From: Paguma larvata
Lineage: Eukaryota > Chordata > Mammalia > Carnivora > Viverridae
Direction of reading: 5' to 3'
Length of the DNA: 64,000 nt
Assembly (NCBI GenBank): GCA_030068075.1
Contig: CM057826.1
Location: 75,799,312 to 75,863,311, forward strand
Shown here: positions 48,701 through 61,512 of the stretch, piece by piece
How positions within the stretch are numbered: the first letter of the stretch is position 1
How the letters are laid out: each line of letters starts with the position of its first letter
Notes under the pieces: model-generated
The model's database searches: none
What the model was told of the DNA's origin: nothing
The model's input: only the letters and a program-made list of their open reading frames with translations
Program-made: the position numbers and the translations under genes

Positions 48701-49679
48701 AGCCTAAGGGCCATTAATATGCAGGTGTTGGTATTCCTCAATTAGGTGGTTTATACAACTAATATGTGTGAACCTATGATTAACAGTCTCCTCCCAACTT
48801 CATTGCTTCAGACTGTTTTCTGCAGAAATGGAACCAAAAGAAAGAATGATCATGACGTATGAGTCTTTCTCATTGATGAACATATTCAAATCAGATAAAA
48901 ATGTTTTCAGAATATATAAGCATACTCTCATCCCACAGGAGATGTTGTTCTGCATATGTGATTTCCAGAGAGTGACTGGAGCTGACTGGAAACATTACAC
49001 AGCACTGTGAAAGCCTGCAGTGCCATGTCTGTGCTATACTTCCTGATCACAAAAAAAATTAAGCTCACAGTTTTTTCACATAAGATAAAATTACCAAAGA
49101 TCATCATGAAAAGAAAGAATAAATCGTAACAAATTTAACGTGCATCTTAGGGGTTCACCAGTTTCCTGTAATGATTTTAAAGAGCCATATTTGTACCGAA
49201 GATTTAAACTTTGTTACAAATGACTGCATTTATTATTTTATCTACTTTCCATAGGGTTAATTTATGTTTAGAAATTAATAAAAACAGAGATAAATAAACA
49301 TTCACAAAACTAATCGCAAATAAATTGTTCAATTTCTTAATATATTAGTAACTCAAATGATTCTTTATGTTATTTGTATAACTGGAAAAGAGATTAGGTA
49401 TAAAATATAATGACTATTTTGAGTTCTTATACTGTATATTGAAAAATTATGAATATATTATTATAAATTAATCTCCTCTTAAGTTTATGCAAATATTTGT
49501 TTTGATGTATGGTTATGCACTTATTATTGGATAGAGGTCTAAAAGATAATCATCACTGAGTAACTTGGAATAGACACAGCAGGTGGGATGGCACTGTAAG
49601 TCATATAATGGACAACTGTCTCATATCCTTTGTTCTCAAATATAGCAATAGAGGTAAGAAAGGAGGTGGAGAAATCCAT
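48701..49679. other. Unique AT-rich sequence
   Basis: No repeat or gene was recognised. AT-rich especially at 49200-49520. Confidence 0.5.
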
Positions 49680-49960
49680 GTTTATTCATTTAATACATAT
49701 TTATTAACCATTCGCCATGGAAGAGGTACATCTCAAATAAAAAGAAAAGTGACTTGGCAAGGTGTATTTTGGCTTATTCAAGAATGAGTAACAAGATCGG
49801 TATGATTGAAAGGAAATATTTCAGGGTTGACTGGTAGGATATGAGGTCGGAAGGCATAGATATGTCAAATCACTGGATGTTATTGCAATAACACTGAGTT
49901 TTATTATGGGTGAAATGGGAACTCAATGGGAGATATTAATTAGAGACATTGCATAATTTG
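49680..49960 (-). repeat. L2 3' fragment, minus strand, diverged
   Basis: Starts with TTATTCATTTAATACATATT, the complement of the L2 3' terminus. It continues into GAAGGCATAGATATGTCAAA and TGAGTTTTATTATGGGTGAA, which resemble the reversed 'GGCCATGGTAAGGA...TTTTACTCTGAGTGAGATGG' segment. Confidence 0.55.
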
Positions 49961-51320
49961 AGAATATAATACTATCTGGATTTTCTACTTCTGTTTTAAT
50001 GAATATTATACATCTTTACAGGTAACATATACTCTTGAGTCCCCTATACAAGATTATGTGTCTAGAGGTTTTGATTAGGTCCATTAATGGAATACTTAAG
50101 GAGAAATATCTGTTTATCTGAAGAGGGTGGGGGACAGTTTGGAGGGGTGCTGGACCAAAACTCAGAAACAGGTAAATGTTTTGTGTTGACCAAAGGTAGA
50201 TAAAATAGGGAGGAAAACCAACTGACATATTGGAATTGGGGAGTTATGGTACTGTAGCAGGAGTGCAGGGGTGGGACCACACCAAAAGCCATCAATGTGC
50301 CATAAAGGATGAATCTAAAAGCAACATCATCACATACTACCAGCAGCTTCTTAGAGTCCAAATACGATTATGGCTGCCACTACAAATAATGTCTTCTACA
50401 TAAGAAGAATCAAAATTTTGCTAAAATCCAGGAAAATAAGAAAATAATCCCTTCTTTTTGATATATCTTTTGATAAAGTTGCATTAACTTTAATTTCATC
50501 TTATTTTTTAAAAAAAATCTTCCATTTCTCATTGAGGAAATTCAATTTAGAGAATGTACGCCAAAAGACAGGCAATGCATAATGGGCAAACCCATTACTA
50601 CACTCAAATATTCTGACTTTCAATTTAGTAATTTTTCACTCATTTAAACTTTAAAAATATTTCACTTGTATGATTATAGACCTTTTGAATTGGAAGTTTT
50701 ACCATAACATTTCATATTTTTTAGGAGTCACTAAGAGAAAATATTAATTCATAACCTTAATATATATTTTCCATGTTCATATTTGATTATAATTAAAGAG
50801 AAGATCTATGGATCATTCTTTTGGTAATGAATCTGCCCCTTAATGAGGACCTTTTGGCCAGACTTTACTTTTAATACAGACAGGCACAGCTTAAAGTCAA
50901 ATCTGTGAAATAATTATACAACTCAGATAGTAATTTAAAAATATCCATTTTTTGTGCTATTTACAAATTTGAAATGACATAAATAAAGTACTAAAATTTC
51001 TATTTAACCTCAGCCTTGACTTATATATATTAAAACACAAAAAGCATTATTACATATAAAGAATATGTAATGAGCTAGTTACTGAAAAGTATATTAGAGA
51101 AGCCAAGGTTCTCTTCCCTGATGGCTACATAAAAATTACATAAATCAAGCAGATAGGAGTGGACTGATTGTCAAAGTAATTGATATTTTGAAACATCAGT
51201 GAATGAGCGGGGGGAAAAAGTCAGGATGCAGTGCCACTGAGTCACACACTGTAATGGATAACTAAGAATATGCATGATTTAACAAAAGTAGCATCTGGAT
51301 GTTTAGAAATGTTACATCAG
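49961..51320. other. Unique non-coding sequence
   Basis: The frames at 50016-50361 (minus) show no domain. The region 50400-51100 is very AT-rich. Nothing was recognised. Confidence 0.5.
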
Positions 51321-51525
51321 TTGTTCTCAAGAAGGTGATTCTGTCCCTTCTCTTTCCCCAGGAGAATTCTGACATCTGAAGACTTTTGCATTGTCACAAT
51401 TGGGAGTGCTACTGGTATCTTTCGACAGAGCCAAGGCTACTGCTAAATATCTTTCAATGCACAAAACTTCCCATAACCAATATTTATCCAGATGAAAATG
51501 TTAATAGTGCTGAGTTTGGAAATAT
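51321..51525 (+). repeat. MER20-like hAT (Charlie) fossil
   Basis: Non-autonomous DNA transposon: TTGTTCTCAAGAAGGTGATT, CCCCAGGAGAATTCTGACAT, GTCACAATTGGGAGTGCTAC, TGGTATCTTTCGACAGAGCC, AAGGCTACTGCTAAATATCT, CAATGCACAAAACTTCCCAT, then AATGTTAATAGTGCTGAG. All parts are in MER20 consensus order. MER20 copies have been reported as regulatory elements in placental mammals; nothing here shows activity. Confidence 0.85.
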
Positions 51526-53054
51526 TAATGTAAATGAATATTTTACTGTAAAACTCCTTGGATGGGAATTATTCTTTTCTGAATCAGTTTCAATCAAGAA
51601 ATCAATGGTGGATGATTCATAAATCAGGTTTAAATGTTTGGGAGTTGGAGGCAATTTCATTTACCAATCACAAGGAGAGAAGAATAGAGTGATGTATATC
51701 CACCCACCAGGTAGTACTACACACGAGTTAGAAGCAAGAGGTTAGATGTACACCAAGCACTATCCAAAAATAGTGCTGATTAATAGGGATTGAGATATCT
51801 ATCAAAATATTCTTCACAAATATAATAAGTATAATAAAAAGCAAAGTACACATAAAATAATACACATTTTCCAAAAACATCAAAGAAAAGATATTTGTTA
51901 AACTTCTCAGCATCATTGTCTGTCTGGAGAGAGAAAATAGAGAGTACAGATAGAAATGATCAGCTAATCAGTTAATCAAGAGAGATACTAAGAAGATAAT
52001 ATGCCATCAACTGAAATTTATGATGACTTCAATCTTCTTCATCTGATGCTCAAGTACAAGCATGGTACTAAAAATATTAACCCTAAGTGTGCACACTCTA
52101 AATCAGGACAGATGGTAATCAAATAGAATTTTAATTATTCACATCTGGATTCATGGATTTTTCTCATCGAGGAGAGATATGAAAGAAACATTTTGGAGAG
52201 GAATAAATAACTGTTTCTTAGATCAAGTAATTTTAGAATCCATATGGAAAGGAAATACACTGAGTTCTGCATAAAAGACAGGAAGTGAATCAGAAATTAT
52301 ATAAACCACTCTATATTAGTGATCAGTATATTATTAAGTTTCACATTCTGCTGAGAGTAGAAAAGCCAAGAAACATCGAACACATGCTAACTCAATTTTA
52401 TAAAAGGGACCTACATCAAAATGTGGATATTAGAAAAAAATGCAAAGGAGTTGGAAAAAAAAAATAATCTACCAGAAACCTGGAGAGTGTTTAAAACACC
52501 TTATTAGACGCTCAGACAAAATGTGTGCCAAGGATCAAGAAATCCAGGTGCTTAAACAAAATCCCTGTATGGATAACTGGCAAAGCAAAAGAAGTCATTG
52601 TGGGTAAGCGGGGAGGATGGCATTTTTAATGGTACAATTGGCTAATGGAGCAAAACAAGAAAATTTACAAAGTAAGGCAAATCAAATGCAAAAAACACAA
52701 GACCAACCAAAACGACTTTAAGGAACACCAGGCTCAATATTCCAAAGAAAATAATAAACGATTTAAAAAAAAATAAGTCAACAGCAAGATACTAGCTCAA
52801 CAATCATTAGGACTATACAATGATGGTGTGGAAAAGTTGTAGTTTGGAATTAAAAGGATCTGAGAAAATGAATCAATGGATTCTTTATTCCATTTTTCAT
52901 TATGAAAACAAAAAAAAAGCTGAATGTCTCCTATAGTTCCAAAAATTAAAAATATCAAGGGATTTTTAAATATTTGTAATTCACATATCTCCATATCAGT
53001 TGTTTACCATCAAAATTGGGTGAGTAACATTTTTAAAGTATGGGTCTGGAGGGC
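51526..53054. other. Unique non-coding sequence
   Basis: No gene or repeat was recognised. Several A-rich runs occur (52434-52465, 52767-52775 and 52908-52919). Confidence 0.5.
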
Positions 53055-53160
53055 TCAATCCTGTAGATTCCATTATAGACATGCAAATAGGAGAGCCTGT
53101 GACTCTATTTTTAACAAGTTCTCACATGATTTTAATGATCAGCTTATTTAGGAACCACTG
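53055..53160 (+). repeat. MER5-like hAT fossil
   Basis: The right half resembles MER5A: TATTTTTAACAAGTTCTCAC, ATGATTTTAATGATCAGC, and a terminal AGGAACCACTG matching the family's GAGAACCACTG end. Confidence 0.65.
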
Positions 53161-53787
53161 TTCTGATATAATTGAAAACTAATTTAAATATATGCAATTA
53201 TCATGGCTAAAGTAACTTATTATTTAAATCACAGGTCACAGCAAGTTGCCCAAACCCATACTCTACCAGAGTGCTGGTACAAGCTAATAGCTGCCGTAAT
53301 TCTCACCCAGAGATGACCCTGAGAAGTACAAATTATGGATAAAATGTGCTAATTTCACCTCCTTATCTTACCATCTGGAACTCTGATAACACTGAAGATG
53401 ATTCTACTGAAGTATTCATAGCAATTTAGTGGAAAAGTAATATAGTATTATTTAAGGAAAAAAATTGTTCCTATTATTTGAATTATTTAAGAAAACTTTA
53501 TAAGAAGCAGGTGATATACTTTACTCAGAATTTAAATAACACAAAGTTATGTAGTTAATTATTGATCAACATGGAATGGAAAGATCACATTTTTAGAAGA
53601 GTAACTTCTAGGCCAAAGAACCAAAGGCAGGGGAGAGATAAGCTCTTTCAACGTTGAGGAAAAGGAACAAAGAGATCATGGTTAATTGTATATATATATT
53701 TTTTAAATTGTATATATTAACTTGGCTTGGTGATGGAGTGTGCAGATAGTTGCTCAAAAATTATTTTGAATGTTTCTGTGAGAGCTT
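53161..53787. other. Unique AT-rich sequence
   Basis: No gene was recognised. The A/T-rich patch at 53680-53705 is low complexity. Confidence 0.5.
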
Positions 53788-54083
53788 TTTTGTTTTGTTT
53801 TTTAATTTTATTTTGTTTCAATTCCAGTGTAGTTAACATATAGTGTTGTATTAGTTTCAAGTGTACCAGACAGCAATTCAACAATTCTATATATTACTTA
53901 GTGTTCATGAAGATAATTGTACTCTTAATTCCTTTCACCTATTTCACCCATGCTCCACCCACCCACCCCTGGGTAATTCTCTGATTTATTTTGCTTAGCA
54001 TTACACTCTATAGATCCATTCATATTGTTGCAAATGGCAAGATTTCATTCTTTTTTATGACTGATATTCCATTATTTCATTAT

Positions 54084-54115
54084 GTGTGTGTACACACACA
54101 CACACACACACACAC
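54084..54115. repeat. (TG)n/(CA)n simple repeat in L1 3' part
   Basis: TGTGTGTGTACACACACACA and more CA: a TG run meeting a CA run, so the centre is self-complementary. Confidence 0.93.
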
Positions 54116-54149
54116 TATTCCATTTTTATATATGCATACATCCATCAGT

Positions 54150-54391
54150 TGATGAACACTTTTAAAATTTTTTTTAACATTTATTCATTTTTGAGACACT
54201 GAGAGGGACAGAGTGTAGGTGGGGGAGGGGCAGAGAGAGTGAGACACAGAATCTGAAGGAGGTTCCAGGCTCTGAGCTGTCAGGACAGGGCCTAACCGGG
54301 GGCTCCAACTCATGTACCAAAAGATCATGACCTGAGCTGAAGTGGGAGGCTTAACCAACTGAGTCACCCAGGTGCCCTGTGATGAACACTT
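54150..54391 (-). mobile_element. CAN-SINE inserted in L1, with TSD
   Basis: The body is about 54162-54377: T-rich start, AACATTTATTCATTTTTGAG, GGGGGAGGGGCAGAGAGAGT, ending GAGTCACCCAGGTGCCC. The target duplication TGATGAACACTT is exact at 54150-54161 and 54380-54391. Confidence 0.95.
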
Positions 54392-54399
54392 CTTTGTTC

Positions 54400-57300
54400 A
54401 TTCATCCAATGATGAACACTAGGGCTATTTCCACAATTTGGCTATTGAAGATAATGCTGCTAAAATCTTCAGGGTGCATGCATTCCTTTTAATTAGTATT
54501 TTTGTATTATTTGGGTAAATGCCTAGTAGTGCAATTGCTGGTAGTTCTATTTTTAATTTTCTGAGGAACCTCCACACTGTTTTCCAGAGTGGTTGCACAA
54601 GCTTCCATTCCTACCAAAAGGGTAAGAAGGTTTTCCTTTCTTTATATCTTTGCCAACACCTGTTGTTTCTTGTGTTGATGTTAACCATTCTGACAGGTGT
54701 AAGGTGATATCTCATTTTAGTTTAGATTTGCATTTTCCTGATGCTGAGTGATGTTGAGCATCTTTTCATGTGTCTTTTGGCCATCTGTACTTTTCTTTGG
54801 AAAAATGTCTATTCATTTCTTCTGACCATTTTTTAAAAATAGAGATTATTCATTTTGGAATAAGTATGTAAGTTCTTTATATGTTTTGGATACTAACCCT
54901 TTAGCAGATAAGTCATTTGCAAATATCTTCTCCAATCCAGGAGGTTGCCTTTTAGTTTTGTTGATTGTTTCCTTCACTGTGTAGAAGCTTTCAATTTTGA
55001 TAAAGTCTCAAGGTTTTTTTTTTTTTTTTGCTTGTTTCTCTTGCCTCAGGAGACATATCCAGAAAAAAATTGCTACCTCTGATGACAAAGAGTTACTGCC
55101 CATGTTCTCTTCTAGGATTTTTACAATTTCAGGTCTCACATTTAAGTTCTTAATCCATTTTAAATTTATTTTTGTGTATGGTGTAAGAGAATGGCTCAGT
55201 TTCATTCTTTTGCAGGTTGCTGATCACTTCCCAACACCATTTTGAAGACACTGTTTTTTCCCCATTAATTGATCATGTAGTTGTAGGTTCATTTCTGAGT
55301 TTTCTATTCTCTTCTCTTGTCTGTTTCTGTGCCAGTACTATACTCTTATGGTTACTACAGCTTTGTACTATAATTTGAAGTCCAGAATTGTGATGCCTCT
55401 GTTTTTGCTTTTCTTTTTCAAGGTTGCTTTGTCTATTTGGGGACTTTTGTGTTTCCATCCAAATTTTAGGATTGTTTGTTCTAGCTCTATGAAGAATGCT
55501 GGTGCTATTTTGAAAGGATTGAAATTAAATATGTAGATAGCTCTGAGTAGTACAGACATTTAAACAATGTTTGCTCTTCCAATCCATAAACTTGGAAAGT
55601 TTTTCCATTTCTTTATGTCATCTTCCACTTCTTTCATCAGTGTTTTATAGTTTTCAGAGGACAGATCTTAAATCTCTTTGGTTAGGTTTTTTTTCCTAGG
55701 TATCTTATGTTTCTGGTGCAATTGTTAATGGGATTGATTACTTAATTTCACTTTTTGCTGCTTCATTATTGTTGTATAGAAATACAACAGTTTTTTGTAA
55801 GTTGATTTTATATCCTGGGACTTTACTGAATTTGTTCTAGCAGTTTTTTGGTGGAGTCTTCTGGGTTTTCTATATAGAATATCATGTCATCTGCAAATAA
55901 TGGAAGTTGTACTTCTTCCTTGCTGATTTGGATAACTTTTATTTCTTTTTGTTCTCTGATTTCTCTGGCTAAAACTTCTAGTACTATATTAAATAGTAAC
56001 AGTAAGAGTAGACATCTTTGTCTTGTGACTGACCATAAAGAAAAAGTTTTCAGTTTTTCCCACTGAGGGAAAAATTGTTCGGGCTTTTCATATATCGCCT
56101 GCAAGGTAGAGGTATACTCCTACTAAACCTACTTTGTTGAGGGTTTTTATCATGAATGGATGTTGTATTTTGTCAAACGTTTTTTTCTGTATCCTCTGAA
56201 ATGATCACATGGTTCTTACTCTTTCTTTTATTAATGTGGTGTATCACCTGGATTGGTTTGCAAATATGAAATCGCACTTGCAACTCAGAGATAAATCTCA
56301 TTTGATCATTATGAACGATTTTTTAAAATGTATTGTTGAATTCAGTTTGCTAGTATTTATTGAGAATGTTTGCATGTGCATTCATCAGGGATATTAGCCT
56401 GTGGTTCTCTTGAATAGTGGTTTCCTTATCTGATATTGGTATCAGGGTAATGTGGCCTGATAAAATGAATTTGGAAGGTTTTCTTCCTCTTCTATTTTTT
56501 GGAATAGTTTATGAAGAATAGGTATTAACTCTTCTTTATGTTTAGTAGACTTCTTCTGTGAAGCCATCTGGTCCTGGACTTTTGTTTGTTGGGAGGGTTT
56601 TGATTACTGATTGAATGTCTTTGCAGTTTATCAGTCTGTTCAAGTTTTCTAGTTCTTCTTGTTTCACTTTTGGTTTTATAATATATATATATATGTAGGA
56701 ATTTTCTGCCTTTTCTAGGTAGTCAAATTTGTTGGTGTATACTTTTTCAAAATATTCTTTTATAACTGTTTGTACTTCTATGGTATTGATTGTGATTTCT
56801 CCTCTCTCATTTGTGATTCTGTGATTATGTTATTCTATTTGAGTCCTTCCTTGCTAGGAGTTTTACAATTTTATTAATTTTTTGAAAGAATCAACTCCTA
56901 GTTTCATTGATCTCTCTCTTTTTTTTTTTTTTTTTTTGGTTTCTGTGTTATTTATTTGTTCTCTAATCTTTATTATTTCCCTCCTTCTACTGGATTTAAA
57001 CTTCGTTTGTTGTTCTTTTCCTAGCTCCTTTACATGTAAGGTTAAGTTGTTTATTTGAGACATTTCTTGCTTCTTGAGGTAGACCTATATTGCTACGCAC
57101 TTCACTCTTAGAACTGCTTTTGCTACATCCAAAGGTTTTGGACCACCATGTTTTCATTTTCATTTGTCTCCATGTATTTTTTGATATCTCTTTTACTTCC
57201 TGGGTAACCCATTCATTTTTGTAGCATGTTGTTTAACCTCCATGTATCTGTGGTCTTTCCAGATTTTTTCTTGTAGTTGACTTCTAGTTTCATAGCATTA

Positions 57301-57845
57301 TTGCCAGAAAAGATGCATGGTATTACTTCAGTCTTCTTCTACTTGCTGAGGCCTGATTTGTGACCTAATATGTGATCTACGTTGGAGAACGCCCCATGTG
57401 CACTTGGAGAGAATGTGTCTTCTGTTGTTTTAGGATGCGGTATTCTGAATATATCTGTTAAGTCCATGTGGTCCAGTGTGTCATTCAAGGACATTGGGTC
57501 CTTGTTGATTTTCTGCTTAGATACCTGTCCAGTGATGTGAGGTGTTAAAATCCCCTACTATTATTGTATTATTATAAATGAGTTCCTTTATGCTTATTAT
57601 TAATTGTTTTATATATTTGGGTGGCACTATGTTGGAGGTATAAATACTTGCAGTTGTTAGATCTTGTATTCTCCCCTTTATAATTATATAGTGTCCCTCT
57701 TTTGTCTTGTTACAGTCTTTGTTTTAAAGTCCAATTTGTCTTTGATAAGTAGTGCCACTCTGACTTTCTTTTGACAGCCATCTGCATGATAAATATTTCT
57801 CCACTCCCTTACTTTTAATCTGGAAGTGTCTTTTGGTCTAAAATG
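54400..57845 (-). pseudogene. L1 ORF2 pseudogene, minus strand
   Basis: Encodes remains of endonuclease/reverse transcriptase. The best-preserved frame (55823-56104) contains an LAREIREQKEIKVIQ segment followed by the catalytic FADDMIFYIENPE motif of the RT palm. A second piece at 55368-55559 carries the downstream WKHKSPQIDKATLKKK segment typical of the L1 RT thumb region. The endonuclease part lies near 57300-57845, and its first roughly 35 residues are absent. A T19 run at 56919-56937 marks slippage in an A-rich codon run. Multiple stops make it non-functional. Confidence 0.85.
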
Positions 57846-58700
57846 ATAGCCATGCTAGGTAGAGTATTCTTGGCTGTGATTTTTCCCATTCGGCATGTAG
57901 AATATACCCCGTCACTCCTTTCTGGCTTGCCAAGTTTCTGTTGAGAGATTTCTAGCTAACCTTATGAGTTTTCCCTTGTAAATTAAGGTCTTCTTTTTTC
58001 TTGGTGCTTTTAATACTTTTCTTTATCACTATATTTTGCAAATTTAATTACAATACATCAGCGTATTGGCCTGGTTTTGTTGAATTTGATAGGAGTTCTG
58101 TGTGTCACCTAGATCTGGATGTCTGCTTTTTTCCTCAGATTAGGGAAGTTTTCAGCTATTATTTCCTGAAAGAAAGTTTCTGCCCCTTTTCTGTCTCCTC
58201 TTCTTCTGGGACTCCTATAATACGAATGTTATGATGTTTGCTGGAAATCATCGAATTCCCTATGTCTATTCTCATGTTGCATATTTCTTCTTTCTCTCTT
58301 TTGTTCAGCTTCCTTAATTTCCATTACTGTGTCTCCTACCTCACTGATTTGTTCCTCTGTTTCTTCCATCCTGCTGTTCATTGCATCAAACTTGTTTCCA
58401 ATCTCATTTTTTTGTACCCTTCATCTCTGAATGATTCTTTAACTGTTTTATGTCTGTGGTTCAGGTCTCACTAATGTCTTTTATTCTTTTCTCAAGCCAA
58501 GTGAGTGTCCTTATGATTGTTGTTTTAAATTCTCCAGGTGGTATGTACTTATATCAGTTTTGCCTAAATCCGCAGCTGTTGCCTTACCTTGTTCTTTCAT
58601 TTGGGACAAATTCCTCCATCTTGGCATTGTGTCTAAGCCTCTGCTTTATTCTCTGTGTTAGAAAAGCCAATTACGTCTCCTGTTCCTGTAAGTAATGACC
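57846..58700 (-). pseudogene. L1 ORF1 pseudogene, minus strand, C-terminus deleted
   Basis: Reverse-strand sequence encodes the ORF1 coiled coil (near 58280-58510: ATTAGTGAGACCTGAACC in complement at the upstream side) and the RNA-binding region. It ends near the RILYPxxL-type site (AAGAATACTCTACCTAGCAT in complement, near 57860) and then jumps directly into the ORF2 endonuclease. The plus-strand frames at 58001-58695 are antisense reads of it. Confidence 0.75.
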
Positions 58701-59764
58701 TTATGAAGAAGAGGTTACGCAGTGCCCAGAGCCTGGCACTTTAGGGACTATCTCCAGTGTGTGCTGCATGTGCTCTGTCGTTGTGTTTTGGCTGCTCTAT
58801 CCCTCAGGCCAGTTGTCTGAAGTGTCTCTCCTTGCCTGCTATGGGCAGTGTTTAGTCCCTGGCCTGAATGTGGTGAGTTTTAACTAAATGTGCTTTGCTC
58901 CGCTTGTGAAATAATACCTGACACTACCTCCACCACAACTAGCCCTGCAGAACTCTCAGGCCAGGAGACATTTTATGGAAAAGGGTTTGTGTTGGTCTTC
59001 TTGGGAGGGGTCCACAAGACTAAGACTGAGGCAAGTGTGCTTGATCATGGCAGTTCCATCAGAGCACAGGAGCAGGGGCTGTGGTGTATGCAAGCTGGGT
59101 AGGCAGTGTTGGCAATGAACTGCTTCTTCCAGGTGGCTCAGTATTTATGGTGAGGGTCAGGGGAGCCAGCTCCTTTGTTCCTGGCCAGCTCCTTTGTTCC
59201 TGGAGAGGTGTCTCCATGAAACCTGCCTCTCAGGGATGCACTCTGAGAAGAGAGAATAATCTCCCCGCTTAGTTCCCCAGGTGCTCTACAGCTCACTGTT
59301 TTCACAGTGTCTGTCCGTGTACTCTTTGTCTGCCTTCTCTCTTCGAGCACTGCAATGCCCTCCAGGCTGTATCACAGCCAAACCTACTCATCATTACAAC
59401 TCTAGGCTTTACTGGTTGCAAGAACTCATGAAACTCAGCCCCTCGTATTTTTTAGGCCAATGGCTTTGTGGAAATATTCTCCTTGTACATTACCCTGTGT
59501 GCTACCCACTTTCCCTCACCCTTCTCTATGACAGTGAGTCCCTCCCTTCTGCAGCACCATGATACATTTCTCCCCCCTCACCATGTCTCTGCACTTCCTA
59601 TCTTTTTTGATGTGCCCACTTCTCTACCTTTAGTTGTGGAGTCTATTCTGTTACTATTCAGGCCAATTTCTGGAGTATTTTGGATGATTTGACAGTTATC
59701 TAGTTGTGTTCGTGGGATGAGACAGGCCTAGCGTCCGCCTACTCTGTGATCATTTTCCTCTCTC
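58701..59764 (-). other. L1 5'UTR (longer copy)
   Basis: GC-richer than the rest of the window. Shares blocks with 3336-4080 in reverse complement, such as CTCCAGGAAC-AAGGAGCTGG (twice here) and AATGTCTCCTGG. In active L1s the internal sense promoter and an antisense promoter lie in this region; nothing in this copy shows either is active. Confidence 0.65.
59166..59203. repeat. Exact 19-bp tandem duplication in L1 5'UTR
   Basis: CCAGCTCCTTTGTTCCTGG occurs twice head-to-tail (59166-59184 and 59185-59203). The plus-strand L1 has a single copy at the matching place. Confidence 0.95.
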
Positions 59765-60264
59765 TGGCTGAAAGATTTTTATTTTGATGTAGTGTTTCTG
59801 AATTAGATTAACATTTAAATCAGTAGATTTAGTAAAACAGACTGCCTTCCGTTATGTGACTGGGTCTCATCTAATCAGTCGAAGGTCTTAAAAGAGTAAG
59901 ACTGTGACTTTCTGTAAAAGAAAATTCTCTTGCCTGACAGCTCTCCAATTATAGCATTCACTCATACCTCCCTCTCCCATTTTCTCTACTTCTCACTCTC
60001 TCTGTTCCATTTCTCTGGGAATCCCTGGCTTATACATAAAGTATCACCTACCTGGTGATCTACTAGGATCTAGATGAAAATATTTATATATTTTCATTAC
60101 TTGAAAGAAGATCACTTAGGGAAACTTTGAGACTTTAAAATAGCGTTAAATGTTTAAAGAAAATGATACATCTAGTGGAGGAGTGTAAACTAAATCTGAG
60201 TCTCATGTATCAGTTGGCAGAAGAATGGAAACTAAGTATCTGGGTGAACATTTAGCAAGGAGAA

Positions 60265-60303
<39 letters not shown>

Positions 60304-61332
60304 TATTATTCTATAAGGATAATGGTTTCCTCTTGTAGAATCATTTCCAAAAATAATATCTGAAGAGTAGGAGGCTAATAGAGCTATAAGAATTATTGGA
60401 AAGGAAGTTAAAAAAATTAACCAGTAAACATGATTTTATCCTTTAATAAAACATATTCATCTAAATTAGAATGCTGAAAGCAGTGCCATGTGTCATAACT
60501 TGAGCAAAAATAACAGTATGAAAACAGGTTTAGAGCAGACAACAACTAGGAGAAGGTGTATGGGTGTTTTCAAAAAGATGTGAAATTTAAGGAGATTAAA
60601 AACGTGGGGATAAGAGTAGAGATGAGGTTGGAGAAATCGAATTTATAAAATGATGAAAAATGTGCATATGATTAATATTTATTTTTCTAGTTCTATGAAA
60701 TTATCCCTTAAAGGAATCCTTTAAAGTATAGGAGAGAGAATCTAAGAATCAATAAAGACAAGTAGGTTGTAGAACTTAAGGAAAAGAAATTTTAATAACT
60801 TGGTCTCAAATATTTGGCCAAAGTGTTCATCATTTATGGATTTTATCAACTGGGAAAATGCTATAATTTATATAAAAATTGTGTATATTGATAAATTATC
60901 TATATCTATAAGTCCTCCAGAGACTAAATGGTATTTATATCACGTAGTAATAGACTTGGACAAATTTCAGGATATTGCCTATCCAAGATTTGTACTTCAA
61001 GGCAGGCAAGGTATTATTATTTTCACTGTAATATTAGGGAAATTGAGAAAAGAGTAGTTGAGTAATTGTTTCAAGAATTTTTTCCAAGTGATTAAGGAAG
61101 ATTAAATCCCGTATATTTTGTGTTCTAGAAAATGAGTGTTCCTTCCATTGAAGAACGTGTATATGGACACATATGTGCAAAGCGGTCAGCTAAATGATGA
61201 TATACTTCTTATAATCACCACTGTGGTCACATATCCCCTTTTTAAACTTGCAGAAAGTAAACATAAATAACCCTATGCCTCTATCATAAAGGTAATCTGC
61301 CTTACAATGATATAATTGTGTTGGAATGTTCT
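59765..61332. other. Unique sequence with (CA)n
   Basis: No gene or transposon was recognised apart from the CA tract at 60268-60302. Confidence 0.5.
60268..60302. repeat. (CA)n microsatellite
   Basis: About 17 pure CA units. Confidence 0.97.
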
Positions 61333-61512
61333 AAAAATATGGTCACCAGAACAGTAGCAGAAGTAAAATCTGGGAACCCATGAAAGACAAAACTTTGGGA
61401 GCTCCATTTAAAATCTACTGATTCAGGAACTCTGAAATTAAGACTAGACAGGTTGTGTATTAACAAGCCCTCTAATGTGTCTAGTGCATTCTATAGTTTA
61501 AGAATTGCTACT
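61333..61512 (+). repeat. MER5-like hAT fossil
   Basis: In MER5A order: AATATGGTCACCAGAACAGT, GTAAAATCTGGGAACCC, AAAATCTACTGATTCAGGAA, CTCTGAAATTAAGACTAGAC, GTATTAACAAGCCCTCTAAT and ATAGTTTAAGAATTGCT. Confidence 0.75.

Larger units (their letters stand above)
53788..59764 (-). mobile_element. LINE-1, near full length with internal deletion, minus strand
   Basis: Reads from its 3' tail (complement TTTTTTGTTTTGTTTTTTAA near 53788) through the 3'UTR, ORF2, ORF1 and a 5'UTR ending near CATTTTCCTCTCTCTGG at about 59764. It has about 400 bp more 5'UTR than the plus-strand L1 at 3.3-9.6 kb. ORF2 contains the RT FADDMI motif. A SINE sits at 54162-54377 and a TG/CA tract at 54084-54115. About 600 bp spanning the ORF1 C-terminus, spacer and endonuclease N-terminus are missing near 57840. 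Frames are broken throughout, so it is inactive. Candidate target repeats (TGTGAGAGCTTTTT against GGCTGAAAGATTTTT) are imperfect. Confidence 0.93.
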
